Shown piece after piece: positions 53,103-64,000 of a stretch of DNA of 64,000 nt. Under the pieces are notes generated by a model. That model was not told where the DNA came from, did not search any database, and saw nothing but the letters and a program-made list of their open reading frames with translations. Both the position numbers and the translations under genes were made by a program. The stretch comes from Lithobates sylvaticus (taxonomy: Eukaryota > Chordata > Amphibia > Anura > Ranidae): the NCBI GenBank assembly GCA_028564925.1, contig CM053026.1:639430967-639494966 (forward strand), in the 5' to 3' direction. Position 1 is the stretch's first letter, and every line of letters begins with the position of its first letter.

Positions 53103-54487
53103 TAAAGCAACCAATTTTTGGTCCAAGAAATCCTCCTCCTCCTGTTCATGGACTGGACTTGGGTCAAAGCAATAACTCCAAGGCCAATGATAAATAACAT
53201 GTTATCTCCTCCGATTCCGTAACATGGCTGGTTGATGAACGGCCGTTCAAAAACAAACTGAAAAGTGCGAAAATGAAAAGTGTGAAATGAAAAGCGCAAA
53301 TCCACACTCACCAAACTTCTACTAACATGAAATTAGCAGAAGGAGCCCAAAGGGTGGGGCATGACAATTTAACTTCCTCTTTATCCACATCGATTAAGGC
53401 AAATAATTCCGGTAGGTTAACAGGGGTTACGGAGGGTAAAATACAAAGAGGCTCTCCGAAAGGTGACCACCAGTGGGTAGCCCCATCTTTAGGTGTAGCC
53501 CCGGTCTCTAGCCAGGTTAAGGACAGGGCGCAAGTGGGCCCTGCATTGAAGTGTTGTCCTAGACAGGTATGGGAGAACTTTGATGGGGGCACCGTCAAAT
53601 TCCATCTCACCAGCTTCCCAGGCCAAACGGAGGATCAGTTCTTTTTGTGGGTAGCGATGAAGGTGGCAAACCACATCCTGGGGCCTTTTGGGATCCTTTG
53701 TTCTGGGGCCCAGGGCTTTATGGACCCTGTCCAACTCCACTGTGAGCTGAGGGGATTCAAGGACTTTTTGAAAGATGGCACTCACCTTAGCTGGAAGATC
53801 TTCGTTGCCTGTAGCCTCTGGTAGTCCCCGCAACCACAAGTTATTTCTGCGGCTTCTATCTTCCAGGTCTTCGTCAACCACTTTGTCTGCTTGGGAAATT
53901 CAAGAGCATTCTAGGGCCACCACATGATGCTCCAGGGAGGATATCGATACCTCCCCTGTATCCACCCTTTCCGAGAGTGAGTGGAAGTCCGCTCTCACCT
54001 CCTGGATGTCCCAGCAGTGCGTCTTCTCCACTCGGAGGATCAAGGCCTCAATGTCCTGCCTTGTGGGTAGGGCCTGCAGGAGTGCTTGAATATCTCCGTC
54101 TAGGTGTCTTGTGTCCCCCCTTGATGAGGAGTTAGCCATCCCTGATAGGTCTGAACGGAAGTGTTCAGAGGTCTCCAGTAAAGGGTCTGAGATGGAGGAG
54201 GAGGTAGGAGATGCAGCCGGATCCAGCATGGCCCAGGTGCTCCGGTCTGAGCCACAAGGTGCCTCCACTATGGCACCCAGAGAGGTGCGGTGTGCGTGCT
54301 GGAATTAGTTTTGTATATCCCCCCCCCTGGGAGGGTGCGGGAATGGGCTGTTCGGGCTGACAATCTGGCCCTGTACTTTCTCACCATTAGCATGCCGGTA
54401 TAACAGGTGGTGGATGTCAGCACTGTGTCAGGATAGGCAGGGGAAGCCCAGAGCTCACAGGAGACATATCTTCACACCGCCATGTCC
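53103..54487 (-). mobile_element. L1-like LINE, 5' part with ORF1, minus strand
   Basis: It lies between two TTAA-type elements. On the minus strand it begins near 54487 with a leader, then an ORF1 region (54268 to about 53308), then about 200 bases with CTGTTCATGAACAGG-type sequence. ORF2 is absent. Keeping the 5' part without the 3' part is unusual for LINEs, so later deletion is likely. Confidence 0.75.
53308..54268 (-). pseudogene. L1-like ORF1 protein, broken
   Basis: The first frame (54268..53900) has an N-terminal low-complexity part and a heptad-like stretch (DIEALILRVEKTHCWDIQEV, then LSERVDTGEVSISSLEHHVV), as in the ORF1 coiled coil. A second frame (53881..53489) reads EDLEDRSRRNNLWLRGLPEA, then LDRVHKALGPR, then RPQDVVCHLHRYPQKELILR. 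This is the L1 ORF1 RNA-recognition-like domain ('DLENRSRRNNIRIxGLPE'). A third frame (53610..53308) covers the tail. ORF1 binds LINE RNA and acts as a chaperone; this copy has at least two frame changes. Confidence 0.85.
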
Positions 54488-55005
54488 TTGTATAATTTTT
54501 CACATAAATAGAGCTATTTTTTGGTAGTAATTGATGACCACTGTTTTTTATTTTTTTTATTATTATATGAATGACATTTTTTTTTATTTTTCACTTTCTG
54601 CTATAAAACATATCCAATAAGATAAAAATCTAATTTCTTCATAAATTTAAGCCAAAATGTATTCTTCTAAATGTCTTTGGTAAAATAAAAAAGTATATAT
54701 TGATTAGTTTGCATGAAAGTTATATCGTCTACAAACAATGGTATATACTGGAATTTTTTTATTTTTAAGCGTAATAGCGGTGATCAGCAACTTGTGGGAC
54801 TATGATAGTGCAGCAGACAATATGACACTAACTGACACTGGGTGGGAACTAACTAACTGACACTGACATCACCAGTAACACTAATACAGTGATCAGTGCT
54901 AAGACTGTAATATAATACTATAGTACACTGTAACTGTGCTAATGACACTAGCTGGGAAGGGGTTAACATCTTGGGGCAATCACAGGGTTAACTGTGTTCC
55001 TAGCA
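54488..55005 (-). mobile_element. Truncated TTAA-family copy
   Basis: ATAAATAGAGCTATTTTTTGG, GCATGAAAGTTATATCGTC and GGAAGGGGTTAACATC follow the same order as in 55707..56602. Both TTAA ends are missing. Confidence 0.65.
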
Positions 55006-55008
55006 AAG

Positions 55009-55180
55009 GGATTCATTTACTAAAACTGGAGAGTGCAAAATCTGCTGTAGCTCTGTATATAAACTAATCAGCTGCCAGGTTTTATTGCCAAAACCCAAGT
55101 GAATGAGATTATATTATAAGCTGATTGGCTACCATGCACAGCTCACCAGATTCTGAATGCATTAGTAAATCTACCCCAAT
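55009..55180. repeat. MITE of the 'TTTACTAAAACTGGAGAGTGC' family
   Basis: It starts TTCATTTACTAAAACTGGAG and ends AGTAAATCTACCCC. Inside are GAGAGTGCAAAATCTGCTG and GCTGATTGGCTACCATGCAC, phrases common in frog repeats. Confidence 0.75.
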
Positions 55181-55706
55181 TTGTATTGTGTGTATTATGT
55201 GCTGCTATTACTAATTGATGTGCTTGTTTTTTGGAAAAAAAAAAAACAGCCACATCACTGCTCTATTAGTAAACACAGGGCTCTGTACTGTGATTCACTA
55301 AGCCGGTCAACAGGTCCTGGTCACAAATGATTGGCCAGGGTCTGCTGACTGACTGACTTGTACTGTACCAAATCACAGCACAGATTGGGTGACGGATGCC
55401 TGCACGCCCCCACCTGGAAATGTCAGATCACATACATGTAAGTGATCCGGCGCAGAGCAGCCACGCTGCCACAATATTTTCACAATGAATCGTTCCTCAA
55501 GTGGTAACTTGTGTAACATGCATTGCTGGGTTGTAGTGTTATTCATTTTGAATGGCACCTGATTGCACAATAGCAGCACATCTGCATTATAGCATGCTGC
55601 AATACAAGGCAAGGCACAAAAGTTATTTGCATTACAAAACAGATTAATGTGCTTTCTTAAGCATATTAGGATGCATTAGCAATCCATTTGTTTTGAACAG
55701 GTTTCC

Positions 55707-56602
55707 TTAACCGCTTCAGCACCGGCGATTTTACCCCCTTCCTTACCAGAGCACTTTTTGCGATTCGGCACTGCGTCGCTTTAACTAACAATTGCGTGGT
55801 CGTGCGACGCTACACCCAAACAAAATTGACGTCCTTTTTTTCTCACAAATAGAGCTTTTAATATTTTTTACTTTTTGCTATAATAAATATCCCATTTTTT
55901 AAAAAAAAAAATATTTTTTTTTTACTCAGTTTAGGCCGATACATATTCTTCTACATATTTTTGGTAAAAAAAATAGCAATAAGCGTATATAGATCGGTTT
56001 GCTCAAAAGTTATAGCGTCTACAAAATAGGGGATAGATTTATTGCACTTTTTTTTTTACGAGTAATGGCGGCGATCTGCGATTTTTTTTTTTTCATGACT
56101 GCGACATTGCGGCGGACACTTCGGACACTTTTGACACATTTTTGGGACCATTCACATTTACACAGCGATCGTTGCTATAAAATTGCAGTGATTACTGTGT
56201 AAATGTGACTGGCAGAGAAGGGGTTAACACTAGGGGCGCTGCAGGGGTTAATGTGTTCCCTAAGGTAGTGATTCTAACTGTGGGGGGAGGGGACTCACAA
56301 GGGGAGGAGACCGATCGGTGTTCCTCCGTACTGGGATCACATGATCGGTCTCCTCTCCACTGACAGGACGTGGAGCTGTGTGTTTACACACACAGCTCAA
56401 CGGTCCCGCACGGTCCCGCTGTTTTCACGGGCAATCGCGGGTGCCCGGCGGACATCGCGGCCGCTGGGCAGGTGCACCGGGTCCCGAGCGACGCCGCCCC
56501 CTAGGCGGCCAGGAATGGGAGGACGTCATATGAAGCCCACCCAGGATGGGAGATACACCTTGTGGGCGTCATATGACTATGGGCGGGATGGGAAGTGGTT
56601 AA
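55707..56602 (-). mobile_element. TTAA-flanked element, compact copy
   Basis: TTAACCGCTTCAGCACCGG and GGATGGGAAGTGGTTAA have TTAA at both borders, length 896 bp. It has the same orientation as 48046..53102. It splits a repeat of the 35177..35400 family, whose pieces lie on both sides. It is non-coding. Confidence 0.85.
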
Positions 56603-56822
56603 TGCAATGCACAATATAATGCATTTTACAGGCCATATAGAAGTAAATATAACCCAATAATGCATGTTATGTGCAGTAACATGAATAACATGCGTTGCTG
56701 GGCTGCAGTGCCATTCACTCTAAAGTTCATTGGCAATCTGTTTATTTTGAATATGCTGCCTTTACACAATGCAACTCATAACACACTTTAACACACTGCA
56801 AATAAACGAATATACAAATAGT

Positions 56823-57055
56823 GGCTTAGTGGTTAGAACTCCCCCCTAGCAGCACTGGGCTTGTTGCTTTGAATCCCAACCAGGGCACTACCTGCCTGGA
56901 GTTTGCATGTTTTCCCTGTGCCTGTGTGGGTTTCATCCCACACTGGTAGGCTAATTGGCATGCTGGTAGGCTAATTGGCTTCTGACTAAATTGGCGCTAG
57001 CATGTGTATCTATGGATGTGAGTTAGGGACCTTAGATTGTAAGCTGATTTTAGAG
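56823..57055 (+). mobile_element. V-SINE, plus strand, diverged
   Basis: The tRNA-like head GGCTTAGTGGTTAGAACTC and a damaged B box (GCTTTGAATCC) precede the central domain CTGGAGTTTGCATGTTTTCC, CTGTGTGGGTTTC, and the tail GGACCTTAGATTGTAAGCTG. A CTGGTAGGCTAATTGGC phrase is doubled. It is the same family as 11565..11936 and more worn. Confidence 0.8.
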
Positions 57056-57629
57056 TACCTGTAATAAATAGAACCTAAATAGTAATTATTTTCAAGTCAG
57101 ATTATAAGAAAATATGTTGGTATATGGTATGTCGTTTTTTAATCTTTAAAGAATATATTTTATTACATAACTGTACCTTTAGAAATAAAGTTAAAAACAT
57201 GTAAATACCTAATCTAGAAAGACATGAGTGTTTTATTGTCACTTGCTACCATGTTGTTAAGTACCAGGTTGGGCGGAGAAATCTGAAGTGAGTCTCTTGC
57301 TCACACAAATTGAATAGGCCTATTTGGGTTGAACACATTGAATACAGATTTGTCTTCCAGTGACTGGAGGGAGCTGCTAAGGGACAATTATGACAGAAAC
57401 AGATAAACTGCTGTGGTATATTTAAGATCTTTATTTCTGCCGATTTAAGCATTTAGAAACAAGCAATAGAAAGGTAAAATGGACCTAAATGTGTTCATAA
57501 AGATTCTGCTAAAGGGAATTTACTGAAATTAACGTCTTGAGACTAGACACTTTGGGGGGATATTACAGCTTTAAAAAAGGAGCCTAATGCAGCCACCACA
57601 TCTAAGCATGGATAAGCTACAATATATTA
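57056..57629. other. No gene seen
   Basis: AT-rich; no frame with a domain. Confidence 0.45.
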
Positions 57630-58110
57630 AAGGAGTTGTAAAGACAGAAGGGTTTTTTATCTTTATGCATTAAGATAAAAAAAATGTCTGTGTGCAGCAG
57701 CCCCTCTTGGCCCCCCTAATACTTACCTGAGCCCCATCTCTATCCAGCGATGTCCACAAGTCCCTCAGCCATCTGGGACTCTACTCCTGATTGGCAGAGA
57801 CACAGCAGCGGCACCATTGGCTCCCGCCGCTGTCAATCAAAGTCAGTTAGCCAATTAGGAGAGAGGGGGGGGGGACAAATGTGAGCCCCATGTCTGAATG
57901 GATACACAGAGCTTAGGCTTGGGTGCCCCCATAGCAAGCTGCTTGCTGTGGGAGCACTCGACAGGAGAGAGGGGCCAGGAGCAGTAAAGAGTGACCCGAG
58001 GGGAGGAGGATCTGGGCTGCTCTGTGAAAAAATCCACTGCACATAAGAGGTAAGTATAACATGTTTTGTTATTTAAAAAAAAAAAGTGAGACTTTACAAT
58101 CACTTTAAAA
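57630..58110. repeat. Repeat of the TAAAGTGG-ended family
   Basis: TAAAGGAGTTGTAAAGAC and TTTACAATCACTTTA are the ends. Inside are CTAATACTTACCTGAGCCCC, GGTAAGTATAACATG and a GC-rich centre, closely matching 61173..61636. Confidence 0.82.
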
Positions 58111-58127
58111 TGTTGTCCTTGGGTTTA

Positions 58128-58397
58128 GATTAATTTACTAAAGACAAATAGACTGTGCACTTTTCAATTGCAGTTGCACTCTGCAAGGGAATTTTCTCCA
58201 GAGGTTGGTAAATGAGTTGAAGCTTCACTTTGCAAAAAATACCCAATCACATGCAAGGGAAATAAAAAAATAGCATTTTTGCTTGCGCATAATTGGATGA
58301 TCGAAGTCAGCAGAGATTCACCTCATTTACTAAGCTCTGGAGCAAATTCCAATGCAAAGTGCACAGTCTATTTGCCTTTAGTAAATCAACCCCCGTA
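58128..58397. repeat. MITE of the 'TTTACTAAAGACAAATAGACT' family
   Basis: AATTTACTAAAGACAAATAG and CTATTTGCCTTTAGTAAAT are inverted ends. It is better preserved than 10962..11222. Confidence 0.82.
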
Positions 58398-59480
58398 AGT
58401 GAACTATACACTAGACATGAGCAAAACACATGTTCACTTTAAGTGCTGAAAGGTGCTTTATTACTTATCTAAATGAGTCCATATGTCCATTTACCATTTA
58501 TGTGGCATAATTGCAACACTTTTATTTTTTGCAAGGCTAGAATACCTTCTTAATATTAGCCATTACGTTTTCCTTTATTATTTCATCAACCTGCTTTAAA
58601 ATGTCTTATTTATACAAAGATGTAGTATTTGATAACTGCAACATACAGCTCACCCCTTGTCTGAATAAGCAATTTTTCCCTTCTTACACTCTTTCAGAAC
58701 ATCTGAGTTAGAATTGGATTGACATTGGATCACTCTTGTTTCCTACAAAGCTAAAGAGCATTCCTCACATTCAGTATTGAGAATTGTAGTTGTGCACATT
58801 ACCTTTCACGGCATGCTATAATATATATGAAAACTTTTCTCTTGCAAAGACAAATCTCTCTTCGTTGATAAATGTAAACAGAAAAGTGTGTTCCGATTTT
58901 ATTAGTTTTTCTGTCCAAGAAGACTTCAGACAAATGCAACAGGAGCCAAAGTTCACACTTGTGTCATAAATCAAATTGAAAAACTGGCCTTCAATTTGGC
59001 AAGGAAAAATTATTGTAAGCTTTTGAGGGGGATTTTCTCCTATTGCACATCCTCAAGAATGCTACCATTTTAATTAGAAATGTGCGAGTAATGAATTACC
59101 AGTGAAGCAAAGTACCCAGGAAGAATTTAAATAAGCTATTTTTACAGTCAACTAAACCAGAACTCTAAAAATAACAATTTAAACTATTAGAAGAAATTTT
59201 CTTTAATTTAACTGTTTATTTTTTAGTCTGCTGTTCTGTTCTACCTTGAATAGAATGTCCACGGTCAAAAGACATAAAATGTTTAATATCAATTTAAAAT
59301 TATTTTATTTATATGGAATGTAATAAGTAAAACATAGCATTTAAAAAGGCAATTAGTATAATTTAGAACAAATTGAGCATAAAATTAATTGCACGTTTAA
59401 TGGCTGAGTTTTTATATATTTAAAGAAGTTAAAGCAAACAGAAATTTTATAATGGAAAAATATGTTAATTTAGAGTCAAT
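58398..59480. other. No gene seen
   Basis: AT-rich, with short frames only. Confidence 0.5.
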
Positions 59481-59484
59481 CTAG

Positions 59485-59830
59485 GCAAAAGTGATGTTTA
59501 AGATATAAAGTGTAACACACAGCCCCGTGCCAAAGTCTGGAACTATAGCTAGCAAGTGTTTCTTCTGTCCATAGCATTCCCCTAAGGCAAGCAGGCCACT
59601 GGTACTTGCTTGCCTTAGTTCCTGGCCAAACAACACTAGGAAAGAAAACAGGAAAGAGTACCTGTAGTTTAGAGGCTGGTGCATAGCTGGTGGCAATAGT
59701 TGGTGTGACCACATGCCTATTGAAGGGGTCCTGAATGGCTGTGAAGGGGTCCTGCGTGGCGAAACGTTGCACTATGCCTTCTGTGATGTAATCATTCTTC
59801 AATAAAGATTTGGACATAATTGATGATCCA
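59485..59830 (+). repeat. Unclassified repeat with GGCGAAACGTTGC and AATAAA
   Basis: GCAAGCAGGCCACTGGTACTTGCTTGCC forms an inverted pair. TGAATGGCTGTGAAGGGGTCC partly repeats itself. GCGTGGCGAAACGTTGC is followed about 40 bases on by TTCAATAAAGATTTGG. The same order, an ACGAAACGCGT-like box then CAATAAA, occurs at 33109..32957 on the minus strand. Confidence 0.5.
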
Positions 59831-59878
59831 TGGTGCACTGGTTAATATGTGCATTTATACAAGAAGAGTGGAGACAGC

Positions 59879-60520
59879 TGTCATGGTCAGGGGTCAGGCT
59901 CAGTGATCACTAGCTATAGCAGTAGAGAGGTGCATGCCAACCAGCAGGATAAGTACACAACCCTGGCGGAAGATGCAGGTTCACCTGAGGTGTGGGGTCT
60001 AAGCCCTAACTGGTCTTCATCATAGCTCCTGATGGTGAAGATGAGTTTTGCTGCATGCTAGTGCCAGATTGCAGTCCTCAGGATTGCCCCATCAGGAGGT
60101 GAGCAGGCCGGGTCTGGTAACTGATGTAGCAAGTAGTGATCAAGCAGAAGCATTGTCAGTAAACAAGCCAAAGGTCGGTAATGGGTGGTTGCAGACTGGG
60201 ATTAAGTGGAAGCGTAGTCGATGGACAAGCCAAAGGTTGGTAACAAATGGTAGCGAAGATAAGCTGAAGGTACACAAGGAGCAAGATATTGGCTTGAGAA
60301 AGCACAATAATCTGCCAAACAGGAAGTGCAGAGACATGGCCTAAATTAGGAAGTTCATGGGAGCAGCAAAGAGTTCAAGGTTCACCAGAAACAAGATACA
60401 GTACATGACAATATTGTCCAAGGGATAAGACAGGGAGTGGTCCAGCATCTCAGGTGGCACAGCCAGAAGAGCTACAGCCAGACACTACAGAGGTTCCGGG
60501 TTCAGATCTGGACCCTAACA
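59879..60520 (+). repeat. LTR-like repeat, 642 bp (tentative)
   Basis: It starts TGTCATGGTCAGG and ends GGACCCTAACA, so it has TG..CA ends. It holds internal near-repeats of ACAAGCCAAAGGTYGGTAA (60158 and 60221). I see no target duplication and no partner LTR. A solo LTR of an old retroelement is possible; other repeat types are not excluded. Confidence 0.35.
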
Positions 60521-60775
60521 GTACTCTTCTTCTTTCAAGATGGACACCCTAAGGCCTTGTTTGTGAAGGAAACCACTGATGGAACTCTTTTGTCAATGTG
60601 AGATCATAAATGTTCTTTTCAGATTCACAAGCATTTTCCTCTGGTCCGTATCATTCCCATTGAATCAGATATTAAAATGTGTTCCTAAAAATCCCGGAAT
60701 CAAGAATTCTATCAACCACAAATTCTTCTTTACCCTGTGTCTCAACATGTGTTAGTTAATGGTAGTGATTCATGA
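60521..60775. other. No gene seen
   Basis: Short non-coding spacer. Confidence 0.4.
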
Positions 60776-61172
60776 GGCCCCTTTCACACGAGCGCCTCTG
60801 TCTTGCGGATTCTGCTTACTCAGCGGGGGATCTATCCGCTGGTCCCTGTTGAACAGGGGATGACAGGTCCTGTCCGCTCCACTGTGCAGAGCGGACACGG
60901 ATACAGCCCCACTCTCCTCTATTGGGAAATTGCGTGGAAACAGACCGCCTGTCCATTTTCATCCAATCCTATCCGGTCCGATCCACCAGACAGATGGAAA
61001 ATAGGACCACCATCTATCTGGATTTTGTAGGCAGGATCGAATCGGATGGGGTGGGTGTCAATGGACATGTGTCTGCTGATATCTGCCCCTCCATAGAGGA
61101 GACTGCAAGGTTAGATCAGGTCAACCTGAAAAACTGACAGGCAGACCTGATCAGAAAGCCAGTGTGAAAGAA
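60776..61172. repeat. MITE of the 'GGTTCACACAGAGCGGA' family, second copy
   Basis: CATGAGGCCCCTTTCACACG and CCAGTGTGAAAGAACCCTAA are the ends. The interior matches 15043..15352 (CAGCGGGGGATC, GATGACAGGTCC, GATCCACCAGACAGATGG). Confidence 0.75.
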
Positions 61173-61636
61173 CCCTAAAGTGGTTGTAAATACAGAAGGT
61201 TTTTTATCCTAATGCAGCCCCCTCAGCCCCCCTAATACTTACCTGAGCCCCATCTCGATCCGGTGATGTTGCACGAGAGACTTGGCTCTCTGGGACTCTC
61301 CCTTCTCATTGGCTGAGACAGCAACAAAGTGCCATTGGCTCCCGCTGCTGTCAGTCAAAATCAGTGAGCCAATGAGGAGAAAGAGGGGACGGGGCGGGGC
61401 TGGGCCATGGCTCTCTGTCTGAATTGACACAGGGAGCTGCGGCTTGGCTCAGGTGCCCCCATAGCAAGCTGTTTCCTGTGGGGGCACTCAACAGGAGGGA
61501 GGGGCCAGGAGCGCCGAAGAGGGACCTGAGAAGAGGAGGATCTGGGCTGCTCTGTGCAAAACCACTGCACAGAACAGTTGAGTATAACATGTTTGTTATT
61601 TTTAACAAAAAAAAAAAAAAAACAGATCACTTTAAA
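61173..61636. repeat. Repeat of the TAAAGTGG-ended family
   Basis: TAAAGTGGTTGTAAATAC on the left and CAGATCACTTTA on the right. Inside are CTAATACTTACCTGAGCCCC and GAGTATAACATGTTTGTTA. Confidence 0.82.
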
Positions 61637-61860
61637 CATTGATACACTAGAATGCATTTTCACAGGCTCATATTTAAAACATCCAGTTAGTCATGGAAGG
61701 AAGGAAGTTCAATGATTTTTTTTAAAACGGAGATACTCAAAAGGTAGGTTTCATTCCATTTCAGTCAGTTTACACAGAATATTATTTTTTTTTTTGCTTA
61801 ACTAGAGCATACTTTGTGGACAAATTATAGGCAGCCTGTTGCATGAAAATGTAGGTTTCC

Positions 61861-62915
61861 TTAACCCCTATAGCCCTGCGCTATAGCCAAATGACAGCTA
61901 CAGCGCAGATCTGCTTTGCCGGGAGGCTGTCAATAGACGTCCTCCCTTTTGCAAGCTTGCCTCGCCCCCCTGAAGGGCGAGTCAATGAGACTCGGGTGAT
62001 TACAGGTCAGAGACCCCTTACCACGTGATCAGCTGTCAGCCAATGACAGCTGATCACATGATGTAAACAGAAGATCAGTAATCTTTTTTTTTTCTCACGC
62101 TGACAGCGTGAGGAGAAAAAAAAAGCTGATCACTGGCCGATCACCGGCTTCTGTTGAAGGGACATCAGTCCTGAAGAGGAAGAGGCAAAGCCATCTCTTA
62201 TGTGCCCACCTGTACCACCTGCCAGTGCCTCCTGCCAGTGCCACGAATCAGTGCCCACAGTGCCCACCAATCAGTGCCTATCAGTACATAAGTGCCAGCA
62301 ATCAGTGCTACCTAGAAATGCAAATGAGTGCCACATATCAATGCCCACCAGTGGTGCCAATCAGTGCCTCATCAGTGCCACCTATCAGCACTGCCTATCA
62401 GTGTCACCTACCAGTGCCGTTCAGTACCCATCACTGACACCCATCAGTGCCACCTATCAGTGCCACCTATTAGTGCCCATCGGTGCCACCCATCAGTGCC
62501 ACCCATCAGTGCCCACCAATGCCACCTATTAGTGCCCACAGTGCCACCTCATCAGTGCCCACCAGTGCCACCTATTAGTGCCCATCAGTGCCGCCTTATC
62601 AGTGCCCATCTGTGTCACCTTATTAGTGCCTGTCAATGCAGCCTATCGGTGGCCATCAATGCAGCCTATCAATGCCCATCAGTGTTGCCTCATCAGCGTA
62701 CATCAATGAAGGATAAAAAGTACCTGTTTGCAAAATTTATTAAAAAAATATAAAACGGTTTTGTATTTTTTATTTTTTTTTAATCATAAAATAAAAAACC
62801 CAGAGGTGATCAAATACAACCAAAAGAAAGCTCTATTTGTGGGTACAGTGTTGTATAACCGCGCAATTGTCCTGGGGGGGGGGGGGGGATAGGTGCTCAG
62901 TAAGCAAGTGGTTAA
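61861..62915 (+). mobile_element. TTAA-flanked element with CAGTGCC minisatellite, second case
   Basis: TTAACCCCTATAGCCCTGC and GCAAGTGGTTAA have TTAA at both borders. It shares with 35860..37280 the left block (CTATAGCCAAATGAC against CTATAGCCGAAAGAC), a central CAGTGCC array and the right block GAGGTGATCAAATACAACC. There is no transposase. Confidence 0.85.
62205..62700. repeat. Minisatellite of CAGTGCC units
   Basis: Variable units such as ATCAGTGCCACCTATCAGTG and CCCATCAGTGCC, mostly 11-23 bp. The open frames are artefacts of the repeat. Confidence 0.88.
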
Positions 62916-63455
62916 GTTTCCTGTGCTGGAAGTATCATCTTTAAATTAGGAGGTGCATGTCTAATCACACTAATTGTGTTATTTTAGGAAATGCATAGTC
63001 TTCTACTTATGCGGTCATATTAAATTGGAACTCTCTCAATCAACATTACCTAGTTTTAATTTTTATGCTGCCAACCTTAGAAATATAGATAGTAAGGTAT
63101 AATATATTTGCTAGGTTTAAACTTTTTTTAAATTTCTTAAGTTGCTTCCTGATTTCTGGCCTAGGCCACAACGATGTCATACATTATAGGAGTCTCCATG
63201 TGCATTTTTTCCTTTTCATTTGGAGAAGCGAGGATGACATTGCTCAGCTAAGCACGCCATCCTGTCTGCATGTCGGAGCTAAAGGCAGATGGATTCTGGG
63301 AATTGAATGCTACATGAATCACCTGCCCTTACTATAGATGGCCATGGGTAGAAATGCTGGGGAGGAGTTTTTCAAAGTGATTTCTCAACAAAATAAAGCA
63401 TTGAGCCATGGATGTGTGGGTGAGTTTGAATTAAATAGTGTACTTTTCAGATACA
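62916..63455. other. No gene seen
   Basis: AT-rich host-like spacer. Confidence 0.4.
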
Positions 63456-63459
63456 GTTA

Positions 63460-63722
63460 GGCCCCTTTTTACACATGCAGACTGTTCATTTCATTGGTTC
63501 AGTCACGTCAAAATGGATGAGCTATTTCTCTGTTTTTCATCCGTATTCATCCTTTTTTTTACATACACTACCAATGAAAAGAACGGATGAAAAACAGACC
63601 ATTCGTCCATTTACATCCGTTTTGCGTCTGATCCGTTTTTTAACGGATCAAAAACAGGGCTTTCATCTGTTAAAAAAAAAACGGTGGTTGACGGAAGCGG
63701 ATGAAAACGGATGAAAATAGAT
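63460..63722. repeat. MITE rich in CGGATGAAAA/TTTTCATCCG
   Basis: It starts GTTAGGCCCCTTTTTACAC. It contains TTTTCATCCGT, AACGGATGAAAAACAG and CATCCGTTTTGCG, and closes in GCGGATGAAAACGGATGAAA. The inverted pieces indicate a foldback element. Confidence 0.6.
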
Positions 63723-63887
63723 TATCAGTGGTACAAGTGGTAAATGGTTTGCCTCAATACACAAAGTGCTACATTTGCAAGAGGGCTTGTTCTGTTTAAA
63801 AACATTGGACTTAATGCAAGTTTACCAGAAGAAAAATAAAAGAAGAAAGCCTAAAAAAAGAAACCTAACGCAGCCATCATATCTAAA

Positions 63888-64000
63888 GGCCCATACACAC
63901 GATCAGACTTTTTGACAACAAACATGCAACTTAGCTAGTTTAAGGCAACATCTGACCGGGTGTACGCTCCATCGGACAAACTTTTTCGGTTTTCATCGGA
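63888..64000. repeat. MITE of the 'GCCCATACACACGATC' family, cut by the window edge
   Basis: TAAAGGCCCATACACACGATC, GGTGTACGCTCCATCGGAC and TTTTCATCGGA match the start of 33622..33985. It continues off the right edge. Confidence 0.65.

Noticed and set aside
62108-62753. Overlapping frames of 109-141 residues with CHLPVP-like repeats
   Set aside because: Same cause: minisatellite translation inside a TTAA element.

Overview
The window looks like intergenic DNA from a frog, most likely a true frog (Ranidae). It has no prokaryotic gene layout, no host exon I can support and no RNA gene outside SINEs. It is packed with interspersed repeats, several of which I recognise from ranid genomes: the family ending in TAAAGTGG/CCACTTTA, the 'GCCGCGTACACAC..ATCGGA' palindromic repeats, the 'TTTACTAAAGGCAAATAGACT' repeats and the TTAACCACTT-ended elements. 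The ranid assignment rests on memory of these families, not on a search.

The main content is two copies of a large hAT-superfamily DNA transposon. Copy 1 enters from the left edge and ends at 8332. Copy 2 is whole, 17845..28223 (about 10.4 kb), with TAGGGATG-type inverted ends and a perfect 8-bp target duplication (TTGCCTGG). Each copy has a long tandem array of 61-65 bp units as its leader, then one long transposase frame, then two related arrays of about 147 bp units, then a 3' end rich in TTCG/CGAA. Copy 1 has an uninterrupted 1074-residue BED-finger hAT transposase with D436, D571 and E1026. Copy 2 carries a one-base shift in that frame. Copy 2 also has its left end visible, with two CCAAT-bearing palindromes and a TATA box. 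The coding parts are almost identical (about a dozen amino-acid differences), while the arrays differ strongly in length and order.

Copy 2 lies inside an older hAT relative (15916..28672, target duplication ATTGTGGA), which had also received a TTAA-flanked element (16737..17744). A third relative in reverse orientation (31335 to about 32215) still shows both empty sites, so the nesting can be read directly from this window.

The rest, left to right. 8.3-15.9 kb: L1-like LINE pieces, palindromic MITEs, a V-SINE and an old LTR-like fragment. 28.7-35.8 kb: mixed repeats. 35.9-37.3 kb: a TTAA element with a CAGTGCC minisatellite. 37.3-43.3 kb: an L1-like LINE cut by a Tc1/mariner element, itself split by a second LINE, next to an old LTR retroelement fragment. 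43.6-44.7 kb: a hAT of the TAGGGCTGC type. 48.0-53.1 kb: a 5-kb TTAA element holding a 1.1-kb inverted repeat and a 350-bp tandem triplication. 53.1-54.5 kb: an L1-like ORF1 region. 54.5-64 kb: more TTAA elements, a second V-SINE and MITEs.

No genes here work together as a pathway. The one system is the hAT transposase together with the related non-autonomous elements that share its ends.
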